Positions 1-11,859 of a stretch of DNA of 64,000 nt are shown here, piece by piece; positions within the stretch are counted from its first letter, which is position 1; each line of letters starts with the position of its first letter. The stretch is taken from contig OZ018330.1 in NCBI GenBank assembly GCA_963969495.1, positions 65,400,513 through 65,464,512 on the forward strand, in the 5' to 3' direction. The notes beneath the pieces are model-generated. The model was not told the DNA's origin, searched no databases, and was given only the letters and a program-made list of their open reading frames with translations. The DNA comes from Ceratothoa steindachneri (lineage: Eukaryota > Arthropoda > Malacostraca > Isopoda > Cymothoidae). A program made the position numbers and the translations under genes.

Positions 1-351
<351 letters not shown>

Positions 352-545
352 TCAAACAGCACTGATTTTGTCGTGCGTAACGTAGCAGTTGTAGCGTAAG
401 TGGAACAAACATACCTACACACGCAGTGGAGCGCTGATCTCAATTAGCCATACCATACATATTTTCCTAGATTTCTGATTTTTAGGGCGTAGTGTTGTAA
501 GTTTAACTAAAGTTTATATATTTAAATATATCTAATTATTATGTG

Positions 546-548
<3 letters not shown>

Positions 549-627
<79 letters not shown>
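549..627. repeat. (TA)n microsatellite
   Basis: About 78 bp of TA repeats directly before copy 2 of the 216-bp unit. Confidence 0.97.
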
Positions 628-629
<2 letters not shown>

Positions 630-843
630 AAAGAGAGCAGATGGGTTGCGTGTTGCCAGGCGTATACGTATTTTTAGGAGCAGAGAATATATAAGATAAC
701 TCAAATCATAAACAAAATGAAACGGCAGGAAACAATCTGGAGAAAAAACACTCGAGTAAATCTGGCGTGCATGACAAGCTAAAGAAAATGAAATGGAGCC
801 GGAAACAATCTGGAGAGTTGCAAATCCCCAAAACGCATTGCGT
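628..843. repeat. 216-bp direct repeat, copy 2
   Basis: Second copy of 136-351. On the minus strand the last codons of the PLE1 frame (…RFGDLQLSRLF… to a stop at 779) lie inside it, linking the repeat to the 3' end of the Penelope-like element. Penelope-like elements often carry terminal pseudo-LTR repeats; that this is one is inference. Confidence 0.88.
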
Positions 844-2128
844 CCAGTGGCTTATAGGTACGATTGGCGACCTTTTTCGTTATATATTTGTTAAATTTTG
901 ATTGCCCTTCAGATAAATTGAAATTATCAACTTTGTTGATGATGATGGATTCCGCAATTCTCCCCTCAATATAATTGTTTGATTTATAAATGATTTTTGA
1001 ATAGTTAAAATCAATTCTATGGTCGTGTGTTTGCATGTGCGTAAATAGACTTGACTAATTAGTACACCTCCTGATATCAGCTAAATGTTCATTCATCCTC
1101 TTATTAAAGTTGCCTGACTCTCCGATATATGTTAATTTTCAATTATAGCATGGTGTACTGTAAACTCCAGCATTGAGATTAATTGGGCACAGTCTAGTCA
1201 AGGATTTTCGAATGGTATTGGAATATGTAAATGTAATATTTATGTTATTTCCGTTTCCATATGATTTTAGAGGAGCTAAGGTTGGATCATATGGGAGACT
1301 AATAAATTTTTTAAAATCATCCCTTCGTGGTGTGGAGGTAGCATAGAGGTTTTTTCGTGCTTTAAAATGGCATCTATTTATGAGGTAAATTGGATATTTT
1401 AGTTAATGAAATTGCAGATAAAGGGGTTAATTTCATCCTGAAGGAAGATTGGGTCGCACGTTCTATAGGCTCGGAGAAAAAGGGAAAAAATAACAGATAT
1501 CTTAACGGATTTATCATGTAGTGAGAAAAAATGTATGTAAGCATTTGAACTTGTAGACTTTCGATAGACTGAGCACTCGATGTTACTATTCAAATGGTAG
1601 ATATTTACGTCTAAAAATGGTAGAGAATTATTCAGTTCCCATTTTACTTTGAATTTTATCGATGGGTGTAACGAATTCAGGTTGATGAAGAATTCATTGA
1701 AATTGTTGTTGTCTATGGGCCATGCCGACAGGATGTCGTTTACATATCGGAACCAGATAAGAGGTTGGGAATGGATCCTAGGAAGGAGGGTCATTTCATA
1801 GTTTTCCATAAATAGATTGCAAAAGAGGAGGGAAAGGGGGTTACCCAATTGAAAATACATTATTCGTTACATATAAGAGCACTAATTTAATAATTTTTGG
1901 GATTGGTAAAGGTAGGTTAATATCAAAATAGGGAAGAAATTTCGATAAAACGTCAAGCGCTTCTTCGACCGGAACTTTTGTAAACAAACTATTTACTTCA
2001 AAGCATAACAGTTTTTTACCACTGAGGTCAAGATTTTTAATTTTGGAAATAAGTTCAGATGAGTGGATAAGCGCTACCAATTCCCAGTTACCCTTCCTTA
2101 AAAGTGAGTTCAGATGCTTATCACTCAT
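779..2128 (-). pseudogene. Penelope-like element PLE1, RT and GIY-YIG remnant
   Basis: This is a decayed Penelope-like retroelement polyprotein read on the minus strand. 2128-1841 gives the RT palm start (LISKIKNLDLSGKKLL, then FEVNSLFTKVPV). A frameshift leads into 1860-1399 with the RT core GNPLS, then FRYVNDIL, then LPFLDVNIY and SVYRKSTSS, all typical of Penelope RTs. The usual YVDD catalytic box reads YVND near 1,735-1,746, so one catalytic aspartate is lost. Further down, about 1,160-1,040, the GIY-YIG endonuclease can be read as GVYSTPCYN, stop, KLTYIGESGNFNKRMNEH and, after another stop, FTHMQTHDH, ending in RIAESIIINK near 950. Two stops and a frameshift make it non-functional. The sequence differs from PLE2-PLE4, so it is another subfamily. 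Confidence 0.9.
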
Positions 2129-3400
2129 CTTAGGGTTACAATAATGTTACCTTTAATGTGGTAGGCTCATGCAATCCAATTTGGATTGCTGCAGGGAAAA
2201 TTTAGAAAACGTCAGTGAAAGGCATTGTGAACAGTTTGATCAAAACATTCAAACTATAGAGAAGAGATATCACGAAAGATAGAATGAAGCTATGATCGAG
2301 AAATATCTACGGTTTAATTTGAGCTCACTCTAGTGTATATAAAAAGAAAATTACGTTTGTGTTTACTTTATTGACACTAAGTATCACTCAATTTCGTTAC
2401 TATTCACTTTAGCTGTGATCCCAGTGACGATGATAAGTTTGGCCCAAAATGAGTTTCACAGAGGGTTGTATGCCTGTAAAATACATTAAATATTCGGTCG
2501 ACCCGTAAAGATTCCTGGCATATTCCATCCTGCTTAGGGGAAACAGCAGCGCACTGGGGCCTGAAAAAAAGCTGTTGCTGCAACCCAATATGAGATTCCT
2601 GCGGTAGGCGGTAGAGGCTCTTCCTGAAAAAGGACAATGAGACCGTCCACTAAGGTTCCCACCATCCATCTAAGATTGACCTCAAGGAATGATGAACATC
2701 CCCAAGCACAAATCCTCGGCTGAAAAAGGGCTGAGTTAAGGAGCTGAAACCATTGTCACAATAATTTCTCACGATCATCTTCGAGAAAATGGCATCCTGA
2801 GAGTTTAATAACTCTGTGTGTGGACTTGAGTAGCTGCTTCGCGTTACGAGAAGTGCTAATTGGCGAGGGTAATGCGGGAAACCTGGTTTTAGCCGGGGAG
2901 GAGGGTCAGGGTTTGGAGCCTTTTGCTCTAATAGAAGAGCCCCTGGGGATGGGCGTAGAAACAAAAAAAGTGTTACGAATGGGCGTTTAAAAAAACCGTT
3001 CCCAATTGACCTGAATTGCTTAGGAGTAGAAGATGCTTTTTCTAACCGATGTTAATAAAATGGACAAGATCTCACGTGGCTAGACACGATGAATTCATTA
3101 AACTATAGAAGAGAATATCGGTTTATATCTTGATTTGCCAGATCCTTCTTCTCCAAGAGGTATACGCCACATTGCTTCTAGAAAGCAGATTGTGTCTCCG
3201 CAACCGCAATTTACACAATATACTGTACACAAAAAGAACTTAATATTGTATGGTTTTTGAGCAATTGAAACAGAGTCCGGTTAATGCTAAATTTGCTCAC
3301 CTTTATGATCGATTCGTGTGGCCGAAGTAGTGTGAGTAGTAACAATTCAGGATAAGGGCAGGAATGAATGCCTTGTCGCGATAGCGGTGCCGACTGGTAC
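2129..3400. other. Unassigned stretch with open frames
   Basis: 2,404-2,964 is open on the minus strand in two overlapping frames (104 and 86 codons) and is less AT-rich than its flanks. I recognise no domain. 2,166-2,192 holds a short inverted repeat around ATCCAATTTGGAT. The remainder is AT-rich with no coding signal that I can see. Confidence 0.4.
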
Positions 3401-4560
3401 GCACTGTGTCAACCAGTATGTCATGATCGAAAATGATGAAGATTGTAGGGGTGGGTCTCGAGGCCACCTCCTGTTTTATCTTTTCACGTTCAACCTTTAC
3501 CGCTACTTGGACGGCCAGTTATTCCGTTATTTATTCTAACGAGTAATTCACGAGTTCCCTTGCATAAACGGAACCTTTTCCTAAATTCATTAGGAATTCT
3601 GTGTCACATGCACAGGCAAGTCATTGATTGTCCGAAAATCACCAATAATGGCTGCCTGCAAACTGTACGCCATATTCGTCACCAGTATCCCGTCCAAGAA
3701 GAGATCTATACTCTACCAACCATCCTAGGGAAAACCACTCTGATAGAATATGTGGCATTTTGCTAATATGCTACCATCTGTCGATTTAATCAACAGGAAG
3801 TGTTTAGATTCAGCAGGCTCGAAAACCTCAGGTAGACTCTCAATGAGAGACTTCGACTCTACCAATGCTCCACTCACCTTATCTGTGACATTTTTCTTTT
3901 TACGCTCTTCTCATCGATTGCGTCTCAGCTCCGAGCGTGCCACCCTTGCCCTGGTCATCGACCGTAACAGCAATGGATCAGTCCTTTCCGTAACAACACT
4001 TCAAGGATATGTGCCTCTAATATTTTAGTTTTTCCTTTTATACGTCTTTTTAATCTTAAGAGAGGAGAGCGAATAGTGAACGTTTTGTTCTCTACCTTAG
4101 GACGAGACCCTAATACCAGACGAGCTAGGTTGAGCCATGTTTTCTGAGATGTGAAAGATTCTGGCTGATAAGGAGGCATTATTTAACGGTGGAAGTCCCT
4201 CCTGTCATCTAGGCCACTCGGTTGCCCGTGCCTTCTTAACAGGGTCTGGCAAAATGGCGAACTTTGGTTCGGGAATTCTCCAATCGAATTATTGTTCCTT
4301 CCCGAGAAGACCCTGTCACTAGGTGGGGGGCCCTTCTCGGACTATTTTAACTGCAGGAGCGGCCTCGAAATGTCCATTCCACGCCCAAGCCAAAGTGTCT
4401 GGTTTTCCGACAGGTGAACCAAAATGCCTATTGCCCATTATAAGGATCATTGTGGCTATCACACCTAACTCCATTGAGAAAAGTAGGGAGCGGGCACACA
4501 GGCTCCCTCCAAACTCACATTCTTCGCATTGACGAGGACTCGTGGTAAGGCTATGATACG
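3400..4560 (-). pseudogene. Unidentified coding-like remnant, possibly a retroelement
   Basis: On the minus strand several frames in succession give protein-like sequence with few stops. At 3,960-3,770 one reads VSGALVESKSLIESLPEVF, and near 3,700 YRSLLGRDTGDEYGVQFAG. At about 4,430-4,360 there is CRKTRHFGLGV, which resembles half of a CCHC zinc knuckle. These could be gag/protease parts of a decayed retroelement, but I could not place them in a family. Frame changes and stops rule out an intact gene. Confidence 0.3.
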
Positions 4561-5049
4561 ATGACTGCCCTTACCCTTCCAAGAAGGTAAAAGTGGTTCA
4601 CCTAGCAATATCTGGGGAGGTGAGAACCTAGAGTGCGCGTTCTTTGTTTCACCCTGTTATTCGCAGACACCTGAAAAAACAAAGGCGGGCCCGTTACTAG
4701 TGAATTGTTACCTAGAGACACACTATGTTATGAGAATCTTGAATGAGCTCTGGAGAAAGCTCATGAGGGGAGGGGGCTCATTGCTTCAAAAGAGGTGGAT
4801 TTGCACCAGGGTGGCTCCTCGAGTGGTACACGGGAACCTCTTTTATCAATGGGCAGAATTGAGATGGGAGCCCCTCCACCAGATATGCCGTAGTTGGTTT
4901 TCTTGTTGGTATTGTTGTTTTCGTTCCTCAAGCTACCTGGCCGAACAGCCGCCAGTCACTATGAAAGGCAATGGTCTTGCCTAGGCTTTCACGCGTGGCC
5001 ATCATGAAGTGTATATTATGTTTTTGGCGTGTCTAGTGCTGTTAAATTC

Positions 5050-6000
5050 ATTTTTTAATTGTGTTTGATAATGTTGGCTTCTCTGTTGCAGCATGGAGAA
5101 ACATCTATAATGGAATCATTCAGCTTATTCTGATAGATCATAATGGCTGGGTTCTGTCCTTCCCACAGCCTAGCCAGGTTCATTGTGGTCATAGGGTAGG
5201 AATGATTCGGAAGGGTGGAGTTCCGGTGGCCGAGTTTGCATCTGATTGTTGCTTTTGAGTAATTTGAAGGGTAGGAGAGTGATTTATGAGGGTTAAATTT
5301 CCAGAGGGTGGTTTGAGATGGAAAGGGTGGGAGTGATACGATTATTTGTGTATGATATCGTGTAGCGTTTGTTGATTTGTTGTTCCTTGGAGTGTATGCT
5401 TGTGTGTGTTTTATCATGTAGTGTAGTGAGGGTTGTGAGTTTGTGGAGGCTGCAGCTTATGTTTGTGTACGTCTCGTATCTAGGTTCTTCTTGACTTTGA
5501 AGACATTGGTTTCGCGGTGTAAGTTTCTGTGTGCCTACTGAGAATTTCTAGGGCCTTGTTTTGTATAGTTTGTATTATGTTATAGTGTGTTTTGGAGGTT
5601 AGAGTCCAAAGAAGAGCTTGCATGAACTATCACTGAGCGTATATTATCTTCGTATATTGTGGATGTAGCTTCTTTGTTGTGTCCGAAATGTTGGTACTAG
5701 CAAGATATCTGAGAACGTTTAGTCTTGGTGTGCAGTAGTTTTTTTATGTTTGTAGTGTGTTGTTTGAATGACATTAATGTATTGTATGTTAATTCAAGTA
5801 TTTTATCTCTGTAAGGATATTATTATGGTATGGTTTAGTTTGTCAGAAGAATAGCTGCAGATTTGGCTAAGGCTATCTTAATACTCTTTCTGGTTAACCC
5901 TGTAAATGTGTTTAGGTATGGTTGTAGATTTTGAGTGTCCGTGATTGTGTTTTGATGTGTACAGGTAATATGTACGTCATCTGTATGAACCAGTCTTACT
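5050..6000 (-). pseudogene. LINE reverse transcriptase C-terminal tail
   Basis: Read on the minus strand from 6,000 downwards, broken frames resemble the region after the YADD box of Jockey-type LINE reverse transcriptases: VYRVNQKEY-like pieces, then a stretch matching the 'ASS LWTLTSKT HYNIIQTIQNKALRI' kind of thumb segment near 5,600-5,550 (in frame, NTLHNTNYTKQGPRNS), then a tail rich in T, H, K and P (HTQAYTPRNNKS near 5,400). The style is the same as LINE A at 9,555-12,560. It may be the 3' end of that same insertion, separated by later insertions, or another copy. Multiple frameshifts. Confidence 0.5.
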
Positions 6001-6316
6001 AGCCATCCTCGCCCATTCGAACGCCAAGATTGGGCGAGATCTTGCTGTCGGGAACGTGGTTGCTCATAACCTTAAACATTAATTTAACTGACCCTCCCCG
6101 CGGCAGCTCAACTTTGAGCCTCACAAGGAATCGACCTAGTGACGCCTCTTGCGAGACCCGTTCAATACCGATAAGAGGAACAGTATAACATTTCACCTCC
6201 ATTCCTAAAGGAACACCAGACCATTCATATCGATGAGTTAGTAGGCAGGTCGGAGTTGCAAATCCAGCTCGCTGAGAAGCCTGGGAGAGTTCAGAATCAC
6301 CACACACAACAGCCAT
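5999..6316 (-). other. Unrecognised 105-codon open frame
   Basis: Minus-strand frame with ordinary amino-acid composition (for example GMEVKCYTVPLIGIERV, then RFLVRLKVELPRGG). No motif known to me. It ends at the edge of the LINE tail. It may be a fragment of a retroelement between the two LINE pieces; it could also be chance. Confidence 0.2.
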
Positions 6317-6319
6317 TGA

Positions 6320-7770
6320 ATAGGTTAAGAAGTCAGCAGGAGGTCAGGGTAATGAAAGGGGTAAAGAAAATAAAAGTAGTAGTGTAAAAGATGTTATAAG
6401 GAACATGGAGAACAAACTTTGTCCCAAGAACTGGACCCAGAGTGGAGATTCTCTCTGTGGTTGAGTACGTTCTTGCGGACATTCAGCTGGAAGGACGTAT
6501 TTCTTTTGTAATGTACAACGTACAATATTCAGCTGATCGTACCTCTCTGTTGCGCATTAGAAACAGGAGAACGTGTTTACCCTCGAGGCTCTAGTCATAG
6601 CAAGGTTTTTTCCGAAGGATACATCATCAAACTTGCATGTAAAGGAAGAATTGATGGGATAGTCGCAGAAAAAATGTGCTTAGATGGACACGAGTAAGCA
6701 TGCCAGCTTTTCTAGGCCCGGTCAATGAATTCAAGTAAACAGAGTTAGCGGGACTTTGTCTATTTGTACTTTGGCCAGCAGATTTTGCTGCTTCTCAAGA
6801 AAAAAAGGGTAAAAAGCTACACAGAGTGTAGCCTTTGGTGTAGCAGGTGCGTTAGCTATGGCTACACACTCTACCTCTTTCTGGTAGAGCAATAATTAAG
6901 TGGATCGTCGTAGAAATAATGGATGCCATGTGTGACAAGGTGAAAAACGCAACAGTTTCCATAGGTCTTATCAAGTAGTTTAGTGAGTGGAGCCTTACCT
7001 ATTTACACGTGTTTTCTTCTAGGTAGTAGTTGTAACAACCTACACAGGGTGCTGAACTGTAGTATGTTTATTTTTTTCTAGCAACAACTTACTTGTGCCC
7101 ACTCTATTGCCCACCTTTTTATTTCAGGTTTTGGTGGAGGATCGAGGAAAAAGCTGACTGAAAGCAGTCTGGTACCCCCGTCTTCCACAGAAGACCGATT
7201 TTTCCCCTCCTCCCCATAGAGATTAATTAAGAGGTTGACAGGAATATAAAAAAATAGTAAATCCGGGCATTTTTGGTTTCGAGTGCACGACGACAAGAGG
7301 AGCCGTGTATAAGTATGTGTTTGTGTGTGAATAGCGTATATGTACGAGTATATGAGGGAGGGGGATACGTAACACCATTAACGAGTGATCACGGGGTAAT
7401 TTCTTTCCCCCCCTTTCCAGCTTCTATGGTACCGCTGACTGCTCTCATTCCGGAGTGAAGAAGGAGTCGGGGGAGTGTAGATCCAGGAGACCTCTGTGTG
7501 GCGCGATTTGGGGACTCCAGTTTTCCTCTCCCTGGTTTATCGTTAGCGATAAGTAGGACGAGAGGACGAGACGCATCTAGACAGAAGCAAAGCCCGTCTC
7601 CCCCTTCACACTCAAGAAGAGCGAGACGACTCACTATAAACTCGTGGAAACGTTAAAGAGACCTCCCGGAGCAAATTAGGGGCCACAAATTGTTAGGTGG
7701 AAATTTAGTGTGTTTCCTGCGTGTTCTTGTTTATTCTGTATATAATATTTTTTTCTGTATATATTTTTCG
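6320..7770. other. No gene recognised
   Basis: No convincing coding frame. 6,818-6,834 is a small perfect hairpin (GCTACAC, AGA, GTGTAGC), with a related GGCTACACACTCTAC about 50 bp on. 7,260-7,680 is purine- and GT-rich with a TATA-like gtgtataag near 7,307, somewhat like an LTR, but I found no matching second copy. Confidence 0.4.
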
Positions 7771-7854
7771 GAGATTGTATTGAAAAATAAAAGGCGGATT
7801 TTAAGTACTTTCGAACTTGTTCAATTCATTCTCAAGGAATAACGAAAATTTTTA
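7770..7854 (-). mobile_element. 3' terminus of PLE2
   Basis: Minus-strand sequence that continues the PLE2 3' untranslated region after removal of the mariner at 7,855-8,863. It holds the hammerhead-like motif (7,806-7,837), then a CCTTTTATTTTTC stretch like that after the motif in the 30.4-30.9 kb copies, and then TA-rich DNA near 7,740-7,768. Confidence 0.6.
7806..7837 (-). ncRNA. Hammerhead-ribozyme-like motif, PLE2 end
   Basis: Minus strand: CCTTGAGAA, then a stem II of GAATU/AGTTC type (GAATT pairing with AGTTC, one G-U, loop GAACA), then GAAA. The hammerhead core is CUGANGA–stem II–GAAA. Here C3 is U and G8 is A, the same double change as in the copies at 30,740-30,770 and 30,919-30,951. 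I cannot identify stems I and III or the cleavage site, so activity is unproven. Hammerhead motifs are established components of Penelope-like element termini. Confidence 0.5.
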
Positions 7855-8867
7855 CCGGGTGAGGCAGAGAGGACGGACGTTTTTTAAATGTCTATTCCTC
7901 AGACCCAGAGGGAGGGACATATGTCTGGTAGGTACCATTCTGCCTGTCGTGTCTTAGCATTTCTTTTTTTTCTTTTCAGGTGAAGCCATAGCGTTCTGGA
8001 CGATGAGGCATCGAGTGTTTGCCTACGACAGTTTCGTGAAGAATATCGAGGCTGTTACATCAGTTTAGCGTGAATTTCGGCGCCACTTCAACATTCACCA
8101 AAATGAGACTGTTCCCACCCGTAACACAATCTTACTCTGGGTTAATGCACTTCTTACATCTCAAGGGCATGGCGAATCAACAGAACTGTCGTTATTGGGC
8201 TCCTCAAAATCCGAGATAACTGCATGAAAGACCACTGCGCAGCCCAAAAGTGACAGTCTGTTGTGCTGTTGGAAAAGCTGCCTTCATTGGTCCTTCTTTG
8301 TAGGAAGAAATTAATGGAAATGCTGTTACTGTGAACTCGGAGCGTTACATTGCGATGCTGAACAACTTTTTGGTGCCTAAATTACGAAGAAAATGTATGC
8401 ATATCCGACGTGTGTGGTTTCAGCAGGATGGGGCGAGGGCCCACACAGCCAGAGCATCAATGGATGTTCTTCGCCCTCTCTTCGGTGACAGCCTTATTTC
8501 CAGGTTTTCTGACACTCCTTGGCCCCCTTGGTCCCCTGATTTGTCCATGTGTGATTATTTATTGTGGATAAACCTCAAAGCACGTGTGTATGAGCATCAG
8601 ACCCGTACATTAGACGATTTGAAGGAAGCTATTCGCGTGAAAGTCGCCAAAATCAACAAATAGATTGGAGGCCAACTTCCAAGATGGTCTTCAGAAATGC
8701 ATCAATGAAAACGGACACCACATGATAGATTTTGTTTTACACACTTGATTTTGTCAAATGCTAATTCAATAGGAACACATTGGTGTAAATAAAATTTGTT
8801 TAAAGCTGAAATTAATGATTTGGTTAATTTTTCAAAAACGTCCGACCTCTCTGCCCCACCCTGTATA
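7853..8867 (+). mobile_element. Internally deleted DD41D (rosa-like) Tc1/mariner element
   Basis: A 1.0-kb element with terminal inverted repeats: GGTGAGGCAGAGAGGACGGA at the left (about 7,859) matches the reverse complement of the right end near 8,836-8,860 (GGTGGGGCAGAGAGGTCGGA). The right end reads inward from TATACAGGGTG, the usual mariner terminus, and TA flanks both ends (7,853-7,854 and about 8,865-8,867). Inside are the 5' end of a transposase (MRHRVFAYDSFVKN, 8,004 on) joined directly to its C-terminal half. It sits in the 3' untranslated region of PLE2, so it came in after PLE2. Confidence 0.85.
8004..8663 (+). pseudogene. DD41D mariner-type transposase, N-terminus fused to C-terminal half
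   Basis: 8,004-8,150 encodes the N-terminal HTH region (HRVFAYDSFVKN, REFRRHFNIHQNETVPTRNT, VNAL). It then jumps to a region after the first catalytic aspartate (about 8,165: HLKGMANQQNCRYWAPQNPR, stop), continuing as RSPKVTVCCAVGKAAFIGPSL, stop, EEINGNAVTVNSERY. The last part, 8,331-8,663, is open: WFQQDGARAHTA carries the second catalytic D and SPDLSMCDY the third. I count 41 residues between them, which fits the DD41D (rosa) group rather than DD34D mariners. The first D (usually in an SDE motif) is missing because of the internal deletion, and stops interrupt the frame, so it is dead. Confidence 0.8.
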
Positions 8868-9535
8868 TATGAGAAACAACAGAGTAATGCCCCGCTCGTG
8901 TACAAAGAATAGACATATAATAGAAAAATAATATCAAAGAAGGATATGAAGTATAAAACCAACTAGATAAGGTCTACTTCCAAAAATTCCAACTCTGAGC
9001 AAAGAATGTAAACATTTAGGGCACAAAAATAAGTTCATACACACGTTTTTGTGAATACATAACACTAAATGAGAGAAACATAACTAAATTAATAAATCAA
9101 AGGGCCAATATTTAAAATAGACAATTTCGTTATAAATAAGCCTTTTAATAGCAGGGTCCAGTTTAAAGAGACCGGGGGATATATTAAAATTAGGTGAGAA
9201 ATAATGAATGAGCATTCGACAATATTTCTTTGAACAAAAGCATCAGATTTGTAAATAAATTTAGCCGAATTACAATTAATAGCATGACTGTTTTCAAATA
9301 AATGGACAAAAAAAATACACTACTGCTTTCTCCCCCTCCTAATATTTTATTTGTGTTGCAACAAGCCTACACTTAATGATTTACCGGTTTGCCCAAAGTA
9401 GTGCTTAGGGCAAACTGAACAATCGACAGAATAACGCCCCTCCTATACTATTTTTATTATTATGAATAAACATTTTATACATGGTTGACTGATACTTGAA
9501 TATGACAGAAATATTTAACTTATTCAAGAGGCGGG
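8868..9535 (-). pseudogene. PLE2, GIY-YIG endonuclease end of a Penelope-like element
   Basis: Minus strand. From about 9,530 the frame reads VIFKYQSTMYKMFIHNNKNS, then a GIY-YIG domain: CRLFSLP, frameshift, KHYFGQTGKSL (YFGQTG stands for the YIG block), NIRRG, then ENSHAINCNSAKFIYKSDAF and QRNIVEC near 9,200. It is clearly the same family as PLE3 (YFGQTGKSLS, QHKYNIRRGE, NWNSAKF). The RT part is missing; the copy is 5'-truncated at about 9,535. The 3' untranslated region (8,868-9,120) includes AAACATTTAGGGCA, matching AAACATTTAGGGGCA of PLE3 at 31,206, and is interrupted by the mariner. Confidence 0.82.
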
Positions 9536-9559
9536 GGGGCAGGGAAAAGGACTCAGAAA

Positions 9560-10390
9560 ACCATTTTCTGAGTCCTTCTCTTTGCTGAATGGAACGAACT
9601 CTCCTAAAACCATGTTAGCAGGGGAAAAAAACAGTCCTTATCTTGGAGAAAGCTATGGAAGCGGCTGTTCACCATACGCTCAAATATTTTGCCTAAATGC
9701 TATAATAGATCAACAGGTCTGTAGTGGTTTGTGTGTGAGGGGTCGTTGTTTTGGAGTAGGATTTTGTGTGTGGTTTTAAATGCATGCGGGAAGTGACCGG
9801 AGGCTAGTGAGGCATTGAAGAGGTGTGTTAGTGTGGAGTATGTTTTGGGGGAAGGTGGTGTATTAGGGTGGCTGGAAGATCGGATGGGCCGGAGGCGCGT
9901 TTGTGTGTTGAGTTAATATACTGTGATATTTGGTTTTCTCGACGGTGATGAGAATGGTGAATGTAGTTGTGCTGTCTTGCACATTCAATTGTACCAGAGG
10001 AGCGGGTTCCAACTCAGCAGCGTGAAGTCGGTACCACTCCTGTACTTCTTGGAAGTGCTTTGGAGCTTATGGCTTTGGAAGGTTGTTTGTATGGATTGTG
10101 TCCCATTAGGACCTAAAGGCGTTGAGGATGTCGTTAGTGTCAGTGAGTGTTTGGTTGTTACTGATGAGGGTTATTGGCTTCTGTGGCTCTGAGCCGAGCT
10201 TACCCCGTATGCGTCGCTTGAAGAAGGAAGAGTTAGCGCTAGGGGCGTCGTCCGCGCCACTGACAATTTCTGTCCTCTCATCCTGCACGCAGCGGAGGAT
10301 ACAAGCGCGAAGGAGAATAATGTTTTGCTGTCGTGGGCCTTTAGCATAGTGATTGTTGTATAATATAATGAGGGCTTGAGTGTGTATGGA
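9560..10390 (-). pseudogene. LINE A reverse transcriptase, N-terminal part
   Basis: Minus strand: RIRGKLGSEPQKPITLISNN-like sequence (10,288-10,106), QTLTDTNDILNAF, then NASLASGHFPHAFKT near 9,790, a LINE RT block before motif 1. This is followed by PSHTNHYRPVDLL and HLGKIFERMVNSRFHSFLQ near 9,730-9,650, the NYRPISLL–K.FER RT fingers motif. The sequence ends at about 9,555 before the palm motifs with the catalytic aspartates. Confidence 0.75.
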
Positions 10391-10399
10391 AAATGTGAA

Positions 10400-11530
10400 G
10401 TGTTTAATTTGAAGTGTTTAATGTGAAGTGTTTAGTTTTCATTCTGTCCATTAGTGTAGTCCAGTGGATGTCTATGTCGCTAGAGTTTGTGTTGTTTTGG
10501 TTAAGGTCGTAAGGTGTGTTGTCCTCTATGTGTCTTTTGTACTTTTCCAAGTTCGTGTTTCTGTAGTCGAAAAGTGGGGGGGGGTATATGAATATGGGTA
10601 ATGACGATATCATCACACCTACTGGGATGTGCTCGGATAGAACGTGGAAGCCTGGTGCAGTGTGGGTGTAGAAGCGTGTGACATGGACGTTGCGTAGGAC
10701 TAAATCAGGAGACAAGGTGCCTCCGCGGGAACTATAGAATGTAGGGAAGGCCATGCCGATGTGCTCGCAGCGAAATCGCTAAATGACACCGACTGGGTAC
10801 CTTACTGCATCATTCTTGGTGTTGGATAGTACCTAGTTTAGGATAGTGTGCGTTCAGGATGCCCACAACAAATAGTGGTAGGTTGTGGTTGGAAAGTGCC
10901 TGGAGTGGGGCGTCTATGTTTAGTTATAATCGTTGAGGTCTGTAATGAGTGGCCACAATTATGGGGCCAGAACTCGTTTGTATCTTGCAGGCTAAGGAAG
11001 AGTCGTCTCGTGTGTTTATGAGGGAATGTAGTATAGAATGCTGGACCTGGATGCCTGAGCCAAGCTGCAGCGCTTGAGGTGTCAGGTGTGAGTGAAGGAG
11101 GCAGAGTTGATGGGGATAGGAAAGGATGTGGAGAAGGATGGGGCAGAAGTAGTGCGGAAAATCTCGTGGGTGCAGGTGGAAAGGGCAGAAATGTTAAGGG
11201 TTGGGCAGGGGGAGGTTAAACAGAGAAGTGGTTGAAAAAGGCGGAGAAAGGTTAAAAAACGGTGCGAGGGTGGGATGAGCAGAGGTAGTAGGGATTAAAG
11301 GTGGAGTGACGTCAGGCTTGGGAGGAGAAGGGTAGGGAGGAGAGGAGGGCGAGTGGTATTTGCGGTGAATTGTGTTGTGGTAAGAGCTGTGAGATCGTTG
11401 AGTGATTGGTGAGATGTGTATATGACTGTACGTGTGGGTAGTGGTGCTGGCTTTATTGTGTTGTCCTCTTGGAGCATGGATATTAGCCATTCAGAGATGA
11501 CCACCTCCAGTCCATTTGAGGTCAACATCT
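10400..11530 (-). pseudogene. LINE A linker and AP-endonuclease domain
   Basis: 11,528-11,194 is a proline/serine/threonine-rich stretch (SSPPYPSPPKPDVTPPLIP). After it, 11,080-10,400 encodes an AP-like endonuclease: LQLGSGIQVQHSILHSL, then PIIVATHYRPQR (usual ATVYSPP block), FVVGILNAHYPKLG in the place of the GDFNAHH motif (the D is changed to I), GGTLSPDLVLRN, and SEHIPVGVMISSLP in the place of the SDHIPV motif. The altered catalytic residues and stops mean it is inactive. It would have nicked the target DNA for reverse transcription. Confidence 0.75.
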
Positions 11531-11859
11531 CCTGGAGGTATTTGGCGTATATTCGGGGGTCCCCCCTTTATAGGTCTTTTGCAGGTGTGGAAATCACAGT
11601 GGGTGGTGTCATTGTTTCGTGTGTGTTTGGTTGTGTTGTTAAAGAATTACGAATTGTCGTTGTGATGAGGATTTGGGTAGTTGTGGGGTTAAGTGGAAGT
11701 ACCTGGATAGATGGGAGTGGTGAAGATACCTCCGTTGCGGTGGCGAAGGATTTTCTGATTGGAAGGGGGTCAGGGGCGGAGTCTGAGTGGTAATGGTGTT
11801 TGTGTGTGGATGCCGTATAGCTTAGACGGCGTCTGCCTTGGCCCTTAAAACTTAGGGGC

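Noticed and set aside
522..704. Open frames of repeated Tyr-Ile (also at 30,226-30,474, 30,773-30,961, 33,548-33,894, 37,788-38,027)
   Set aside because: They are translations of (TA)n arrays, not proteins.
6818..6900. tRNA-like fold (repeated GCTACAC and GTGTAGC)
   Set aside because: No A or B box, no acceptor/T-arm arrangement; just short hairpins.
11416..11793. 125-codon plus-strand frame
   Set aside because: Antisense of the proline-rich LINE A linker; GT-rich content gives Val/Gly-rich frames.
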